From Oscillibacter ruminantium GH1 (lineage in GTDB: Bacteria > Bacillota > Clostridia > Oscillospirales > Oscillospiraceae), in the NCBI RefSeq assembly GCF_000307265.1, contig NZ_DF158896.1, positions 151,102 through 196,607 of the forward strand: DNA of 45,506 bases. The letters run 5' to 3'. A program made the translations under genes and the position numbers. Position 1 is the first letter of the stretch; the number at the start of each line of letters is the position of its first letter. Of the stretch, positions 32,184 through 39,895 are shown piece after piece. Under the pieces are notes generated by a model. The model had not been told where the DNA came from. It saw nothing but the letters and a program-made list of their open reading frames with translations, and searched no databases.

Positions 32184-34754
32184 TTAGCCGCCCATCATAC
32201 CGGAGATCATGGAGCTTTGAGAATTCATCTGGCTGGTCAGCGTCTCCAGCCGGGTGAACATCTTCGTGTAATAGTCCACCTTGTCAGAGAGCTTGCTCTG
32301 CCACTTGCTGATCTGTTTGTCGTAATTGTCAACTTCATCCTGCATCGTGTTGTTCAGCAGGGACAAAGACGAATAGCTGGAACCGGCCTTTTGAATCAGA
32401 ATACCCTTGGTAGCGCCGGTGGTGGACGCATAGTCCGATACCACCTTGCTGACGTTCACCATCAGTCCGCCCGTTCCGGAGGTGGAGGTAAATGCGTCGC
32501 GCACACTGTCGGGGTTGCTGCTCAGTGCATCCCGCAGAGCGTTTTCATCCACCGCAAGGGAGGTGATTCCCTCAGAATAGTTGGTGGTGATTCCCATTTT
32601 GGAGAGGGTGCTGGCAGATGCGCCGCCGGGGGCGATAGCAGAGATCAGCTTGCTGTATAGGCTGGAGAGGTCGTTGTCTCCAAACAGAACGCCCTGTTTT
32701 GCCTTCTCTTCGTATTTTTGAATGGCAGACTCTGTCATGCCGGACTTGTCGTCGTCGGTCAAAGGCTCATAACGGGTTTTGTTGCTTTTATAGTTGGGCA
32801 GGGTGGAATACGCATCGTGGACCGATTTTAGAATCTCATTGAGGTCTGCGACCATGCCCTTGACGGCGTCTAAAATCTTATCCGAGTCAGCAGAGGTGGT
32901 GAAGGTGACAGGTTCAGTGCCTTCAATAAACGTTCCGGCGGGAACCGTGACGGTTCCGCTTGAGTCTTTGACATCCTCTGTGCTGTATCCAAACGTTCCC
33001 TTGAGGGTGACGGACAATCCGTCCACATCAAAGGTGTTGTCCGTGCGGGAGACTTCCATCTTTGTGCCATTGACGCTCATGGTGAGCACGGCATCCCGTC
33101 CGGCGCTGAAGGTCCCCTTGGCAGTTTCCGTGCTGGCGCTGGTGGGGTCGTTGATGACGCCGAACAGCTTTGCCGCCAGATTACCGGTGGTAGAGTCGGT
33201 GATGGTATCGTCAATCACGATCTGCCCGGCAGAGCCGGTTTCCTGAGCGGTGAGCTGAAGAAGGTTGGTGGTCTTGGAGAAACTGGCGCTCAGGCTCATG
33301 CCCGTGTTGGAGTTGACAGCGGTCAGCACGTTTTCCAGTGCGCTGTCCCGGGTAAAGGTCAGCTTTGTGCCGTTGATCTCAAAATCATAGCCGTAGAGTT
33401 GCTTGCCGTCAGCACCCAAGCGGTTGCCGTCCTTATCCGTTAAATTGCCCTCTGCGTCGGAATAGGTGTCGGTCGTCTTGTTATAGGTGATCTTGCTGGT
33501 GGATTTCAGCGCCGTGCCAGCGATGCCGGCCAGCGTCTCGGCGGTAATATTTCCGTCGGCATCCGTGGCCTGGCTCAGTCCCAGCAGGTCACCCAGCGTC
33601 TTTCCGGTGTTGAGATAGCTGGTGGCGGTGGCGCCGCCCAGCCCCAGCGCCTTGCCCACGGCGTTGGTGGCGTTGATGGAGATGGTGGAGCCCTTCTGGC
33701 CGGTAACTTGCAGTTTACCGCCGGTCAGGGCAACGCTCACGCCCGTTCCAAACGCTTTTTGCACCGCAGTATTCAAGCTGTCCGCAAAGTTATCGGCAGG
33801 ATTTGCGGCAGCAGAGTCATAGGTGGGCAGGGTGATGGTTTTGGTTTTGCCGTCCACCGTCATGGTAAGAGACTTGCCGGAGAGATAGTCGCCCACGGTG
33901 GCGCTTTCGTCCACCAGAGTCTTGTCCTTCACATTCAGGGTAGAGGATTTGGCGGATTCGTCAATCCCCAGTGTGGTCTTGATCTTTCCGGTGGCAGAGG
34001 CGATGGTGACGGAGTTTCCCGCGCCCTGCTTGTCACTAAAGGTAATCTCCCCGCTGGCGGCATCCAGCGTGGCTGCAACCATGGTGCTGGCGGATACCAC
34101 TTCACCGCTGGCATTGGAAACGGTCACTCCAGCCAGCTTGGCATTAATGCCCTTAACAAAATCTTCTGCCGTTTTATAGGTGTCCAGATCGTCAAAGCTC
34201 AGGTCAATGGTGCGGTTGGAGCCGTATTTCAGGGACAAAGTGCCGCTGACGTTGCTCAACTCCATAACCTTGCTCAGATTCAGATCTTCTCCGGCGGTAA
34301 TGCTTACCGCGCCCGTGCCGTCGCTTCCGCCCAGACCGAGGGCGGCGGCGGAAATGCTGTAAGTGCTTTTGCTGGCCAGCTGCTTTACACCCAAAAGCTG
34401 CACATCACTGCTGGTTTTTCCAGTGGCGGAGACTTTGGAAGCGTTGGCTCCGTTGGTGGTAGTGGTCACGGCCTTGCTGAAAAAGCTGGAGCTGAGCAAG
34501 TTCGTGGACGAGGAGTAAGAAGTGTACTTCTGGGCGAATTTAATCATGGGGGTGGAGACGCTGCGCATGGCCTCCTGTTTCCAAGTGACTCTTGTCTGCT
34601 TTTGCTGAAGAGATGATATCTTGGTCTTATAGCCGCTGACGGCGTTTTGAATCATGCTCTCCGTGTCCATTCCAGTGGCGAGACCGGACAGCACGTTCCG
34701 GTTGCCGTAAATGCTGTTGGAATTACTGCTGGTAACTCCGCTGACAGACGCCAT
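32184..34754 (-). CDS. fliD: Flagellar hook-associated protein 2 (filament cap) FliD
   Basis: An 856-residue cap protein. The start at 34754 follows AAAGGAG; the six extra residues of a GTG upstream are unlikely. The N-terminal FliD domain appears as GLATGMDTESMIQNAVSGYKTKISSLQQK and the C-terminal domain ends in a coiled coil around KISKWQSKLSDKVDYYTKMFTRLE. The protein is considerably longer than common FliD proteins (about 450-700 residues). The extra length lies in a Thr/Gly/Ser/Asp-rich middle (about 130-600), which should form outward-facing domains. It is driven by a sigma-D-type promoter. Confidence 0.93.
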   Translation of the reverse strand: MASVSGVTSSNSNSIYGNRNVLSGLATGMDTESMIQNAVSGYKTKISSLQQKQTRVTWKQEAMRSVSTPMIKFAQKYTSYSSSTNLLSSSFFSKAVTTTTNGANASKVSATGKTSSDVQLLGVKQLASKSTYSISAAALGLGGSDGTGAVSITAGEDLNLSKVMELSNVSGTLSLKYGSNRTIDLSFDDLDTYKTAEDFVKGINAKLAGVTVSNASGEVVSASTMVAATLDAASGEITFSDKQGAGNSVTIASATGKIKTTLGIDESAKSSTLNVKDKTLVDESATVGDYLSGKSLTMTVDGKTKTITLPTYDSAAANPADNFADSLNTAVQKAFGTGVSVALTGGKLQVTGQKGSTISINATNAVGKALGLGGATATSYLNTGKTLGDLLGLSQATDADGNITAETLAGIAGTALKSTSKITYNKTTDTYSDAEGNLTDKDGNRLGADGKQLYGYDFEINGTKLTFTRDSALENVLTAVNSNTGMSLSASFSKTTNLLQLTAQETGSAGQIVIDDTITDSTTGNLAAKLFGVINDPTSASTETAKGTFSAGRDAVLTMSVNGTKMEVSRTDNTFDVDGLSVTLKGTFGYSTEDVKDSSGTVTVPAGTFIEGTEPVTFTTSADSDKILDAVKGMVADLNEILKSVHDAYSTLPNYKSNKTRYEPLTDDDKSGMTESAIQKYEEKAKQGVLFGDNDLSSLYSKLISAIAPGGASASTLSKMGITTNYSEGITSLAVDENALRDALSSNPDSVRDAFTSTSGTGGLMVNVSKVVSDYASTTGATKGILIQKAGSSYSSLSLLNNTMQDEVDNYDKQISKWQSKLSDKVDYYTKMFTRLETLTSQMNSQSSMISGMMGG

Positions 34755-34844
34755 AATGATCGCTCCTTTCACTTTTGCGCGTATGAAAATTCATCGCAAA
34801 GATGACCTTGTTGAAAGAAAATTTGCTTCGTACCCTATACTTTT

Positions 34845-34871
34845 CTATCGACATATAGTATATTAAAGTTA
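34845..34871 (-). promoter_or_regulatory. Sigma-D (sigma-28) type promoter of fliD-fliS
   Basis: Read leftward: TAACTTTA, 11-bp spacer, GTCGATAG, matching TAAAGTTT-N11-GCCGATAA at about 5/8 and 6/8 positions. It lies in the 159-bp gap shared with the divergent parA-like gene. Confidence 0.6.
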
Positions 34872-34913
34872 AGAGTTTCGACAAAGTTTTTTATCTGACG
34901 GGGAGGGTTTCTT

Positions 34914-35690
34914 TTGGCTACGATCATTACGGTCACAAACCAGAAAGGCGGTGTTGGCAAGACCACGACTGCCGCTGCGCTTTTGTGCGCTCTTTATGAA
35001 CGGGGACAGCGGGTGCTTGGCGTGGATCTTGACCCGCAGGGCAGTTTGAGCTTCAGTCTGGGATTGGACACCGAAAACTGCGCCACGGTTTATGATCTGT
35101 TTAAGGGTCGGGTCACCGTTGACGAAGCCATCACAACCTCCAACGGGATTGACCTTCTTCCCGCCAATATTCTGCTGTCTGCCGCGGAATTGGAATTTAA
35201 CCGCACAGGCCGCGAATTCATGCTGCGCAATGAACTGGTCCAAGTGAAAGACCGGTACGATTATATTATCATCGACACGCCCCCCGCTCTGAACGTCCTC
35301 ACCGTGAATGCGTATGTGGCGTCCGATGACCTTGTGATCCCCATGGTGCCTGAAATTTTGAGCCTTTTGGGCGTTGCCCAGATCAAAGAGACGATTGATA
35401 CCGTCCAGAAGTGCTACAACCCCAGCTTGCGGGTTCTTGGCATTTTGTTAAACAAATACAATTCCCGCCTGACCCTGAACCGTGAGGTCAGCGAGATGGC
35501 CGAGCAGATTGCAAAGCAGCTCCATGCCGGTGTTTTCAAAGCCGTGGTCCGGTCCAGCATCTCCGTTGCCGAGGCGCCGGCCCACGGGGCAAGCATCTTG
35601 AGCTACGCGCCCACTTCAAAGCCCGCTGCTGACTTTCAGCAGCTCACCACAGAAATTACGTCCTTGCTGTGCCAGCAGCATGAAGAATAA
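34914..35690 (+). CDS. ParA/MinD-family ATPase
   Basis: A 258-residue P-loop ATPase. The deviant Walker A motif KGGVGKTT (11-18, signature Lys11) makes it a ParA-type dimerising ATPase. DLDPQGSLSFSLG, YIIIDTPPALNVLT (Walker B) and LGILLNKYNSR follow the Soj/ParA pattern. It starts with TTG at 34914, supported by GGGGAGGG 6-7 bases upstream; no better ATG exists. Unlike chromosomal soj it is followed by a ComFB-domain protein in place of ParB, and it is divergent from fliD. A role in positioning flagellar, chemosensory or other cargo is inferred. Confidence 0.88.
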   Translation: MATIITVTNQKGGVGKTTTAAALLCALYERGQRVLGVDLDPQGSLSFSLGLDTENCATVYDLFKGRVTVDEAITTSNGIDLLPANILLSAAELEFNRTGREFMLRNELVQVKDRYDYIIIDTPPALNVLTVNAYVASDDLVIPMVPEILSLLGVAQIKETIDTVQKCYNPSLRVLGILLNKYNSRLTLNREVSEMAEQIAKQLHAGVFKAVVRSSISVAEAPAHGASILSYAPTSKPAADFQQLTTEITSLLCQQHEE

Positions 35691-35713
35691 TAGGATGATA
35701 GGAGAACGCAACC

Positions 35714-36427
35714 ATGCCCGCCAACAAGAAAAGCACAAATAAAACTGCACATGTACTGAATATGATCGCGGCGGGACAGGATACCGAAAGCGCATCTCCC
35801 GCGCCTCTCGGCGCGGCGCCGATGCCTACCGCAGAAGTGCCGGGCTTTTCCCATGCCGCTGTCCTGTCTCCCGTTGTAGAGGTGGAACATGTCCCCGAAG
35901 ATCTCTCCGATCAGGTGAGGGAGGCTTTGAGTGAGGAACTGAACAATCTGGACGACGACTCCTTCACCGCTTTTCAGCCGGAGACGATCTCCACTATCGG
36001 TTCCGCGCCCATTCCAACGGCGGCGCCTTCCGCCCCGCCTGCCGCCGCCGCGCAGCCGATTCCCCCAGTCCGCCAATCCGCACCCATACCGTCCGCACAG
36101 ACGAGTTCTTCGGCAAAAGCGGATGCTCCGCAGGACGGCTTGTCGGAGAAGGCAGAGACTGAGGAAGAAAGCAAATATATCAATATTATGCAGGCGCTGG
36201 TGGAGGAAAAGACCCCCCAGTATATAAAACTTCTTGGCGTTTGCTCCTGCAGCCGTTGTCTGGCCGACGTAAAAGCACTGGCGTTGAGCCATTTGGAACC
36301 AAAATACATTGTGGTACACAGCAGCCAGCATTTTCCCTATACCGTGTATGAGAACCGGTATAACGCCGCCGTGACCTCGCAGATCATTGCGGCCTGCCGA
36401 ACCGTGATGGGCAATCCGCGCCACTGA
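35714..36427 (+). CDS. ComFB-domain protein, probable partner of the ParA-like ATPase
   Basis: A 237-residue protein with three parts. Residues 1-20 are basic (MPANKKSTNKTAHVLNMI). Residues 21-150 are a Pro/Ala/Ser/Glu-rich, probably unstructured linker. Residues 151-237 match the ComFB (late competence) family: YINIMQALVEEKTPQYIKLL, then CSCSRC (Cys177, 179, 182) and DVKALALSHLEPKYIV. In cyanobacteria ComFB-type proteins have been reported to bind c-di-GMP. ParA ATPases are commonly stimulated by short basic N-terminal peptides of their partners, and residues 1-15 fit that pattern. It follows parA by 23 bases. Confidence 0.8.
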   Translation: MPANKKSTNKTAHVLNMIAAGQDTESASPAPLGAAPMPTAEVPGFSHAAVLSPVVEVEHVPEDLSDQVREALSEELNNLDDDSFTAFQPETISTIGSAPIPTAAPSAPPAAAAQPIPPVRQSAPIPSAQTSSSAKADAPQDGLSEKAETEEESKYINIMQALVEEKTPQYIKLLGVCSCSRCLADVKALALSHLEPKYIVVHSSQHFPYTVYENRYNAAVTSQIIAACRTVMGNPRH

Positions 36428-36498
36428 GCGGTTTTTTACACCCGGAGCGGCGGTCTGGCTGAAAGCCGGATGCTGCCAAAAGGATTTCTCAAACAAAG

Positions 36499-36550
36499 AA
36501 AAGAGCGCCGAAATGCCCTGCAAAAGCAGAGTATTTCGGCGCTCTTTTTA
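36499..36550 (+). terminator. Terminator of the parA-comFB operon
   Basis: A perfect 16-bp stem (36499-36514 with 36533-36548) with an 18-base loop that itself can pair in part; the right arm ends in a T-run. Confidence 0.88.
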
Positions 36551-36615
36551 ATTCAACGATATGAATTCACCTGCGGACAGACCCGCGCCGCTCGGAGACT
36601 GCCAGTACAGGCAAT

Positions 36616-36659
36616 TTGGCTTCCAATATAAATAGCGTTATACTTGACCGAGAATAGCG
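36616..36659 (+). promoter_or_regulatory. Promoter of the molybdate-type operon with ModE-like operator
   Basis: A promoter is visible as -35 TTGGCT (36616-36621), 17-bp spacer and -10 TATACT (36639-36644). Overlapping the -10 and expected start is a 24-bp imperfect inverted repeat, CGTTAT (36636-36641) to ATAGCG (36654-36659), which has the same length and end sequences as ModE boxes. Upstream (36570-36615) two short GC hairpins occur, too far upstream to be a leader. No modE gene is in the window. Confidence 0.5.
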
Positions 36660-36712
36660 GTTGTGTTATTGTTACATCAGCACTATTGGTCTATATATAA
36701 GGAGGAGAAACC

Positions 36713-37546
36713 ATGAAAAAGATTTTAGTAACGGTTCTTGCACTTTCCATGGCACTTGCACTTGCCGCTTGCGGCGGACAGGGGCAGAAGTCCCCCGGCA
36801 GCGTCTCCGGCAATTCTGCCGACTCTGCGGCCTCTGGTGAAGCGGCTGTTTCCACACTGGCTGCGCCAAATCTCGGCGATCAGTCGCTTCTCATTTACTG
36901 CGGCGCGGGAATGCAGAAGCCTTTTCAGGAAATTGCAGACGCATTTCAAAAGGAAACCGGCTGTCAGATGAATGTTACTTACGCAAACGCGGCACAAATC
37001 CAAACACAGATCACAGAATCCAAGGAGGGCGATTACTTTATTGCCGGCTCTGCGGATGAGGTAAAGCCTGTTAAGGACAACGTGTCCGGCAGCGTGGACC
37101 TTGTAAAGCACATCCCTGTTTTGGCGGTTGCCAAGGGAAATCCGAAAGGAATTACCGGTATTGCCGATTTGGGCAAGAGCGACGTTGTGACGGTGATCGG
37201 CGATCCGGAATCCACGCCGATTGGAAAGATCGCGAAAAAGGCATTTTCCGATTTCGGCGTTACCGATACCGTGACGCTTGGCGCGACCACGACCACGGCT
37301 CCCCAACTGGCAACGGTGGTAGGGCTGGGCGAGGCAGATGCGGCCATCATCTGGAAGGAGAACTGCAACGCCGACGGCGTGGAAATCTGTGAGACGACGG
37401 ACTTGGACGGCTATGTAAAAACCGTTCCGGCGGCAAGACTCACGTTTTCCGCGGACAGCGTGGCTGCGGACGAATTCAGCACATTTCTTAGCTCTGATGC
37501 AGCCAACCAGATCTGGTCTGCCTATGGCTATGAATTGGCGGAATGA
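36713..37546 (+). CDS. modA: Molybdate-type ABC transporter substrate-binding lipoprotein
   Basis: A 277-residue ModA-family protein. A lipoprotein signal with lipobox LAAC (Cys20) and Gly/Ser-rich linker precedes the domain. LLIYCGAGMQKPFQEIADAFQKETG corresponds to the oxyanion-binding opening of ModA/WtpA proteins. GDPESTPIGKIAKKAF and ADAAIIWKENC are equivalent to the later binding-site segments. An AAGGAGGAG site precedes the ATG. Molybdate or tungstate is the likely ligand. The modB start overlaps the stop by 4 bases. Confidence 0.85.
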   Translation: MKKILVTVLALSMALALAACGGQGQKSPGSVSGNSADSAASGEAAVSTLAAPNLGDQSLLIYCGAGMQKPFQEIADAFQKETGCQMNVTYANAAQIQTQITESKEGDYFIAGSADEVKPVKDNVSGSVDLVKHIPVLAVAKGNPKGITGIADLGKSDVVTVIGDPESTPIGKIAKKAFSDFGVTDTVTLGATTTTAPQLATVVGLGEADAAIIWKENCNADGVEICETTDLDGYVKTVPAARLTFSADSVAADEFSTFLSSDAANQIWSAYGYELAE

Positions 37547-38349
37547 AGCGGCGGGAGCATAACGCCTTTCAATCTGCCTGCGTTTTTCTCACGCTCCTGA
37601 CAATTCTTTTTATCGGAGGAAATATTGCTGTAATCGCATTCCGGGGGATACGTAGTCTCCCGGAATGCCTGCATCAGCGCGAAACATTGTTTGCTGTATA
37701 TTTAAGCGTCAAAAGTGCGTGCATATCCAGTATTCTCTGTTTTGTGCTGTCGATTGCGGTTTCCTATGTCTTGACCAAGACCCGATTGTTTTGCCGAGAA
37801 GCCATTGAAATTCTTTTGGAATTGACCATGTCGCTGCCCAACATCGTATTGGGCCTGAGTATGCTGATCCTGTTTTCCTCGCCGATGGGAAAGGCGTTGA
37901 AAGGCGCGGGCTTTCCAGTCGTTTTTAATAGCAGCGGTATTGTATTGGCACAGCTGGTTGTCAATCTGCCGTTTGCTGTAAAGCTGACGTCAACGGCTTT
38001 TCGCGAAGTCGATCAAAAATTAGAGCGGGTGGCCGGCTTGCTGGGAGCCACACAGGGAAAATGCTTTTTTACAATTTTGCTGCCTCTGTGCAAAAACGCC
38101 CTCATCAGCGCGTTTATACTGGTGTGGTCGAGAGCCTTGGGGGAATTTGGGGCAACGCTGATGCTGGTGGGTGTCACCCGCATGAAAACGGAGACACTTC
38201 CCGCCAGTATTTATCTGGATGTCAGCACCAACGATCTGGGCGGCGCGCTGGCCAGCGCATTCATTTTGCTGCTGATTTCCGCCGTCTCGCTTGGAATCGC
38301 AAACCACTTTGCCAAAGCCAACAGGAGTCTGAGCCGATATGAGATGTAA
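37543..38349 (+). CDS. modB: Molybdate-type ABC transporter permease
   Basis: A 268-residue permease with about six hydrophobic segments. The EAA loop is VAGLLGATQGKCFFTILLPLCKNALISAF, followed by the group-typical WSRALGEFGATLMLVG. The LPNIVLGLSMLILF segment is also typical of ModB/WtpB/CysT-type permeases. It is translationally coupled to modA (ATGA overlap) and overlaps modC by 11 bases. Confidence 0.88.
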   Translation: MKRREHNAFQSACVFLTLLTILFIGGNIAVIAFRGIRSLPECLHQRETLFAVYLSVKSACISSILCFVLSIAVSYVLTKTRLFCREAIEILLELTMSLPNIVLGLSMLILFSSPMGKALKGAGFPVVFNSSGIVLAQLVVNLPFAVKLTSTAFREVDQKLERVAGLLGATQGKCFFTILLPLCKNALISAFILVWSRALGEFGATLMLVGVTRMKTETLPASIYLDVSTNDLGGALASAFILLLISAVSLGIANHFAKANRSLSRYEM

Positions 38350-39106
38350 TATGAACGGCCTTTTGGAGATACAGGAACTCACAGTTAAACGCGGCAGCTT
38401 TTTGCTGGAGCATATCAATTTTTCCCTTCAGGAAAACGAGATTTTTTCGATTATCGGAAAAACAGGCTCTGGGAAAACCCTGCTTTTAGAGGCAATCGCC
38501 GGCTTCTATCAGCCGGATCAGGGAAAAGTCCTCTACGGGGGAACCGCCATGTGTGAAATCCCTGCTTTTCAGCGAAACATTGGGTATCTCTATCAGGATT
38601 ACAGCCTTTTTCCGCATATGACGGCGTTTTCCAACATTGCTTACGGGCCTAAAATGCGGGGAGTTTCAAAGGCGGAAATACAGACCGGCGTGACGGAAAT
38701 CGCGGAGCAGTTAGAAATCAGGCACATTCTAAATCAGTATCCCGGAACACTCAGCGGGGGAGAGCAGCAGCGTGTTGCTTTGGCGCGCGCGCTGATCATG
38801 CGGCCGTCCCTGTTGCTGCTGGACGAACCATTTTCTGCACTGGACCCGGTCACAAAACGCAGTATGTATGATATGATCCGAAAAATTCGGAAGGATTTTG
38901 GCTGCTCCCTCGTTTTCGTGACTCATAATTTTACTGAGGCGGAGAGCTTGGCCGACCGGATTGGCGTTTTAATAGACGGGCACCTTTGCGGGATTGTAAA
39001 AAGCCAAGACCTATACAGTGCCCAATGGGGAAGAGAGGTTCTGGATTTTCTCGGGATTACAGAAAAAGATGGGAGGGATTGTCGTGACGAAAGAGGAACT
39101 CTATGA
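38339..39106 (+). CDS. modC: Molybdate-type ABC transporter ATP-binding protein
   Basis: A 255-residue ATPase. Walker A GKTGSGKT, Q-loop IGYLYQDYSLFPHMTAFSNI, signature LSGGEQQRV and Walker B LLLLDEPFSALDPVTK are all intact. It lacks the C-terminal TOBE/Mop domain of long ModC proteins, as in WtpC/TupC-like short forms. ATG at 38339 is used; ATG at 38351 is possible. The end overlaps the following gene by 23 bases. Confidence 0.88.
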   Translation: MRCNMNGLLEIQELTVKRGSFLLEHINFSLQENEIFSIIGKTGSGKTLLLEAIAGFYQPDQGKVLYGGTAMCEIPAFQRNIGYLYQDYSLFPHMTAFSNIAYGPKMRGVSKAEIQTGVTEIAEQLEIRHILNQYPGTLSGGEQQRVALARALIMRPSLLLLDEPFSALDPVTKRSMYDMIRKIRKDFGCSLVFVTHNFTEAESLADRIGVLIDGHLCGIVKSQDLYSAQWGREVLDFLGITEKDGRDCRDERGTL

Positions 39107-39839
39107 GAAGCTGAAGAACGGATTTTTACAGGTTTTAAAACAGCACCAGATTGAAAATGACACCGTAACCGTGTCCTGCCGCGCTTTGACCCCGCAGGAG
39201 GCGATTGGAGAAACCGCGCGGAAGGACTTTCCGATCATTACCGGAAAGGACGTCATGATTGAGGCAACATACCGCGGCAGCAGGGGGCAGGCCTTTACAG
39301 ACTCACCCACCGCGTTCAGCGGAACGCTTTCTGAGATTTTACAGATGGAAATTGCCCATAATTCTCATAACTGCGGAATTTTTATCGCAACTTTGAATGC
39401 GGTAATGAACTCCGTGGGACTATGCAGCGGAACGGTACACTGCAAAACGGACGGACCGGAACAATGCGCCTTGGACATGCTGGCGTTTCTTCGAGAAAAT
39501 TATCCGCATATCCGGCGCATCGCATTGATCGGCTATCAGCCGTCGCTGCTTGAAATGCTGTCCCGCAGTGAATACGAGGTTCGGGTGCTTGATCTGAATC
39601 CGGGCAATATCGGGCAGGAGCGATATGGGGTCGTGGTGGAGGATGGAGCCTGCAAAAAAGAAGAAGTCATTCGCTCCTTCGCGGACCTGATTCTCTGCAC
39701 AGGCAGCACACTTTGCAACGGCACAATCGTTGATTATCTGGATTTGCCTGTGGAGGTCCTGTTCTTCGGGATCACGATTGCCGGCAGCGCTGACCTGCTG
39801 GGGGTAAAGCGGGTGTGCTTTGCAGATAAATACGAGTAA
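39084..39839 (+). CDS. DUF4213/DUF364-family protein, Mo-operon associated
   Basis: A 251-residue soluble protein. GTG at 39084 is chosen because GGGAGGG lies 6-7 bases upstream, although this places it inside modC. The N-terminal part (about 1-95, with RGSRGQAFTDSP and an FSGTLSEIL segment) matches DUF4213. The C-terminal part (about 120-251) is a Rossmann-like DUF364 domain with RRIALIGYQPSLLEML, VRVLDLNPGNIG and DLILCTGSTLCNGTIVDYL. The family has an enolase-N-like plus Rossmann fold and is suspected of metal chelation or ligand handling. Its tight coupling to a molybdate-type transporter suggests a role in oxyanion or metal cofactor handling. Confidence 0.78.
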   Translation: MTKEELYEKLKNGFLQVLKQHQIENDTVTVSCRALTPQEAIGETARKDFPIITGKDVMIEATYRGSRGQAFTDSPTAFSGTLSEILQMEIAHNSHNCGIFIATLNAVMNSVGLCSGTVHCKTDGPEQCALDMLAFLRENYPHIRRIALIGYQPSLLEMLSRSEYEVRVLDLNPGNIGQERYGVVVEDGACKKEEVIRSFADLILCTGSTLCNGTIVDYLDLPVEVLFFGITIAGSADLLGVKRVCFADKYE

Positions 39840-39895
39840 CCAGGGTTCAAAAGGAGTTCCCCGTCCCGCCGATACCAGCACTCCAACCCACGGCG

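Noticed and set aside
36570..36615. Moco riboswitch before the molybdate operon
   Set aside because: Two short GC hairpins are present but lie upstream of the predicted start site and do not match the riboswitch core as I know it.
36692..36697. TATATA as -10 of modA
   Set aside because: TTGTTA-N17-TATATA has good spacing, but transcription would begin inside the ribosome binding site; the upstream TTGGCT/TATACT pair is more sensible.
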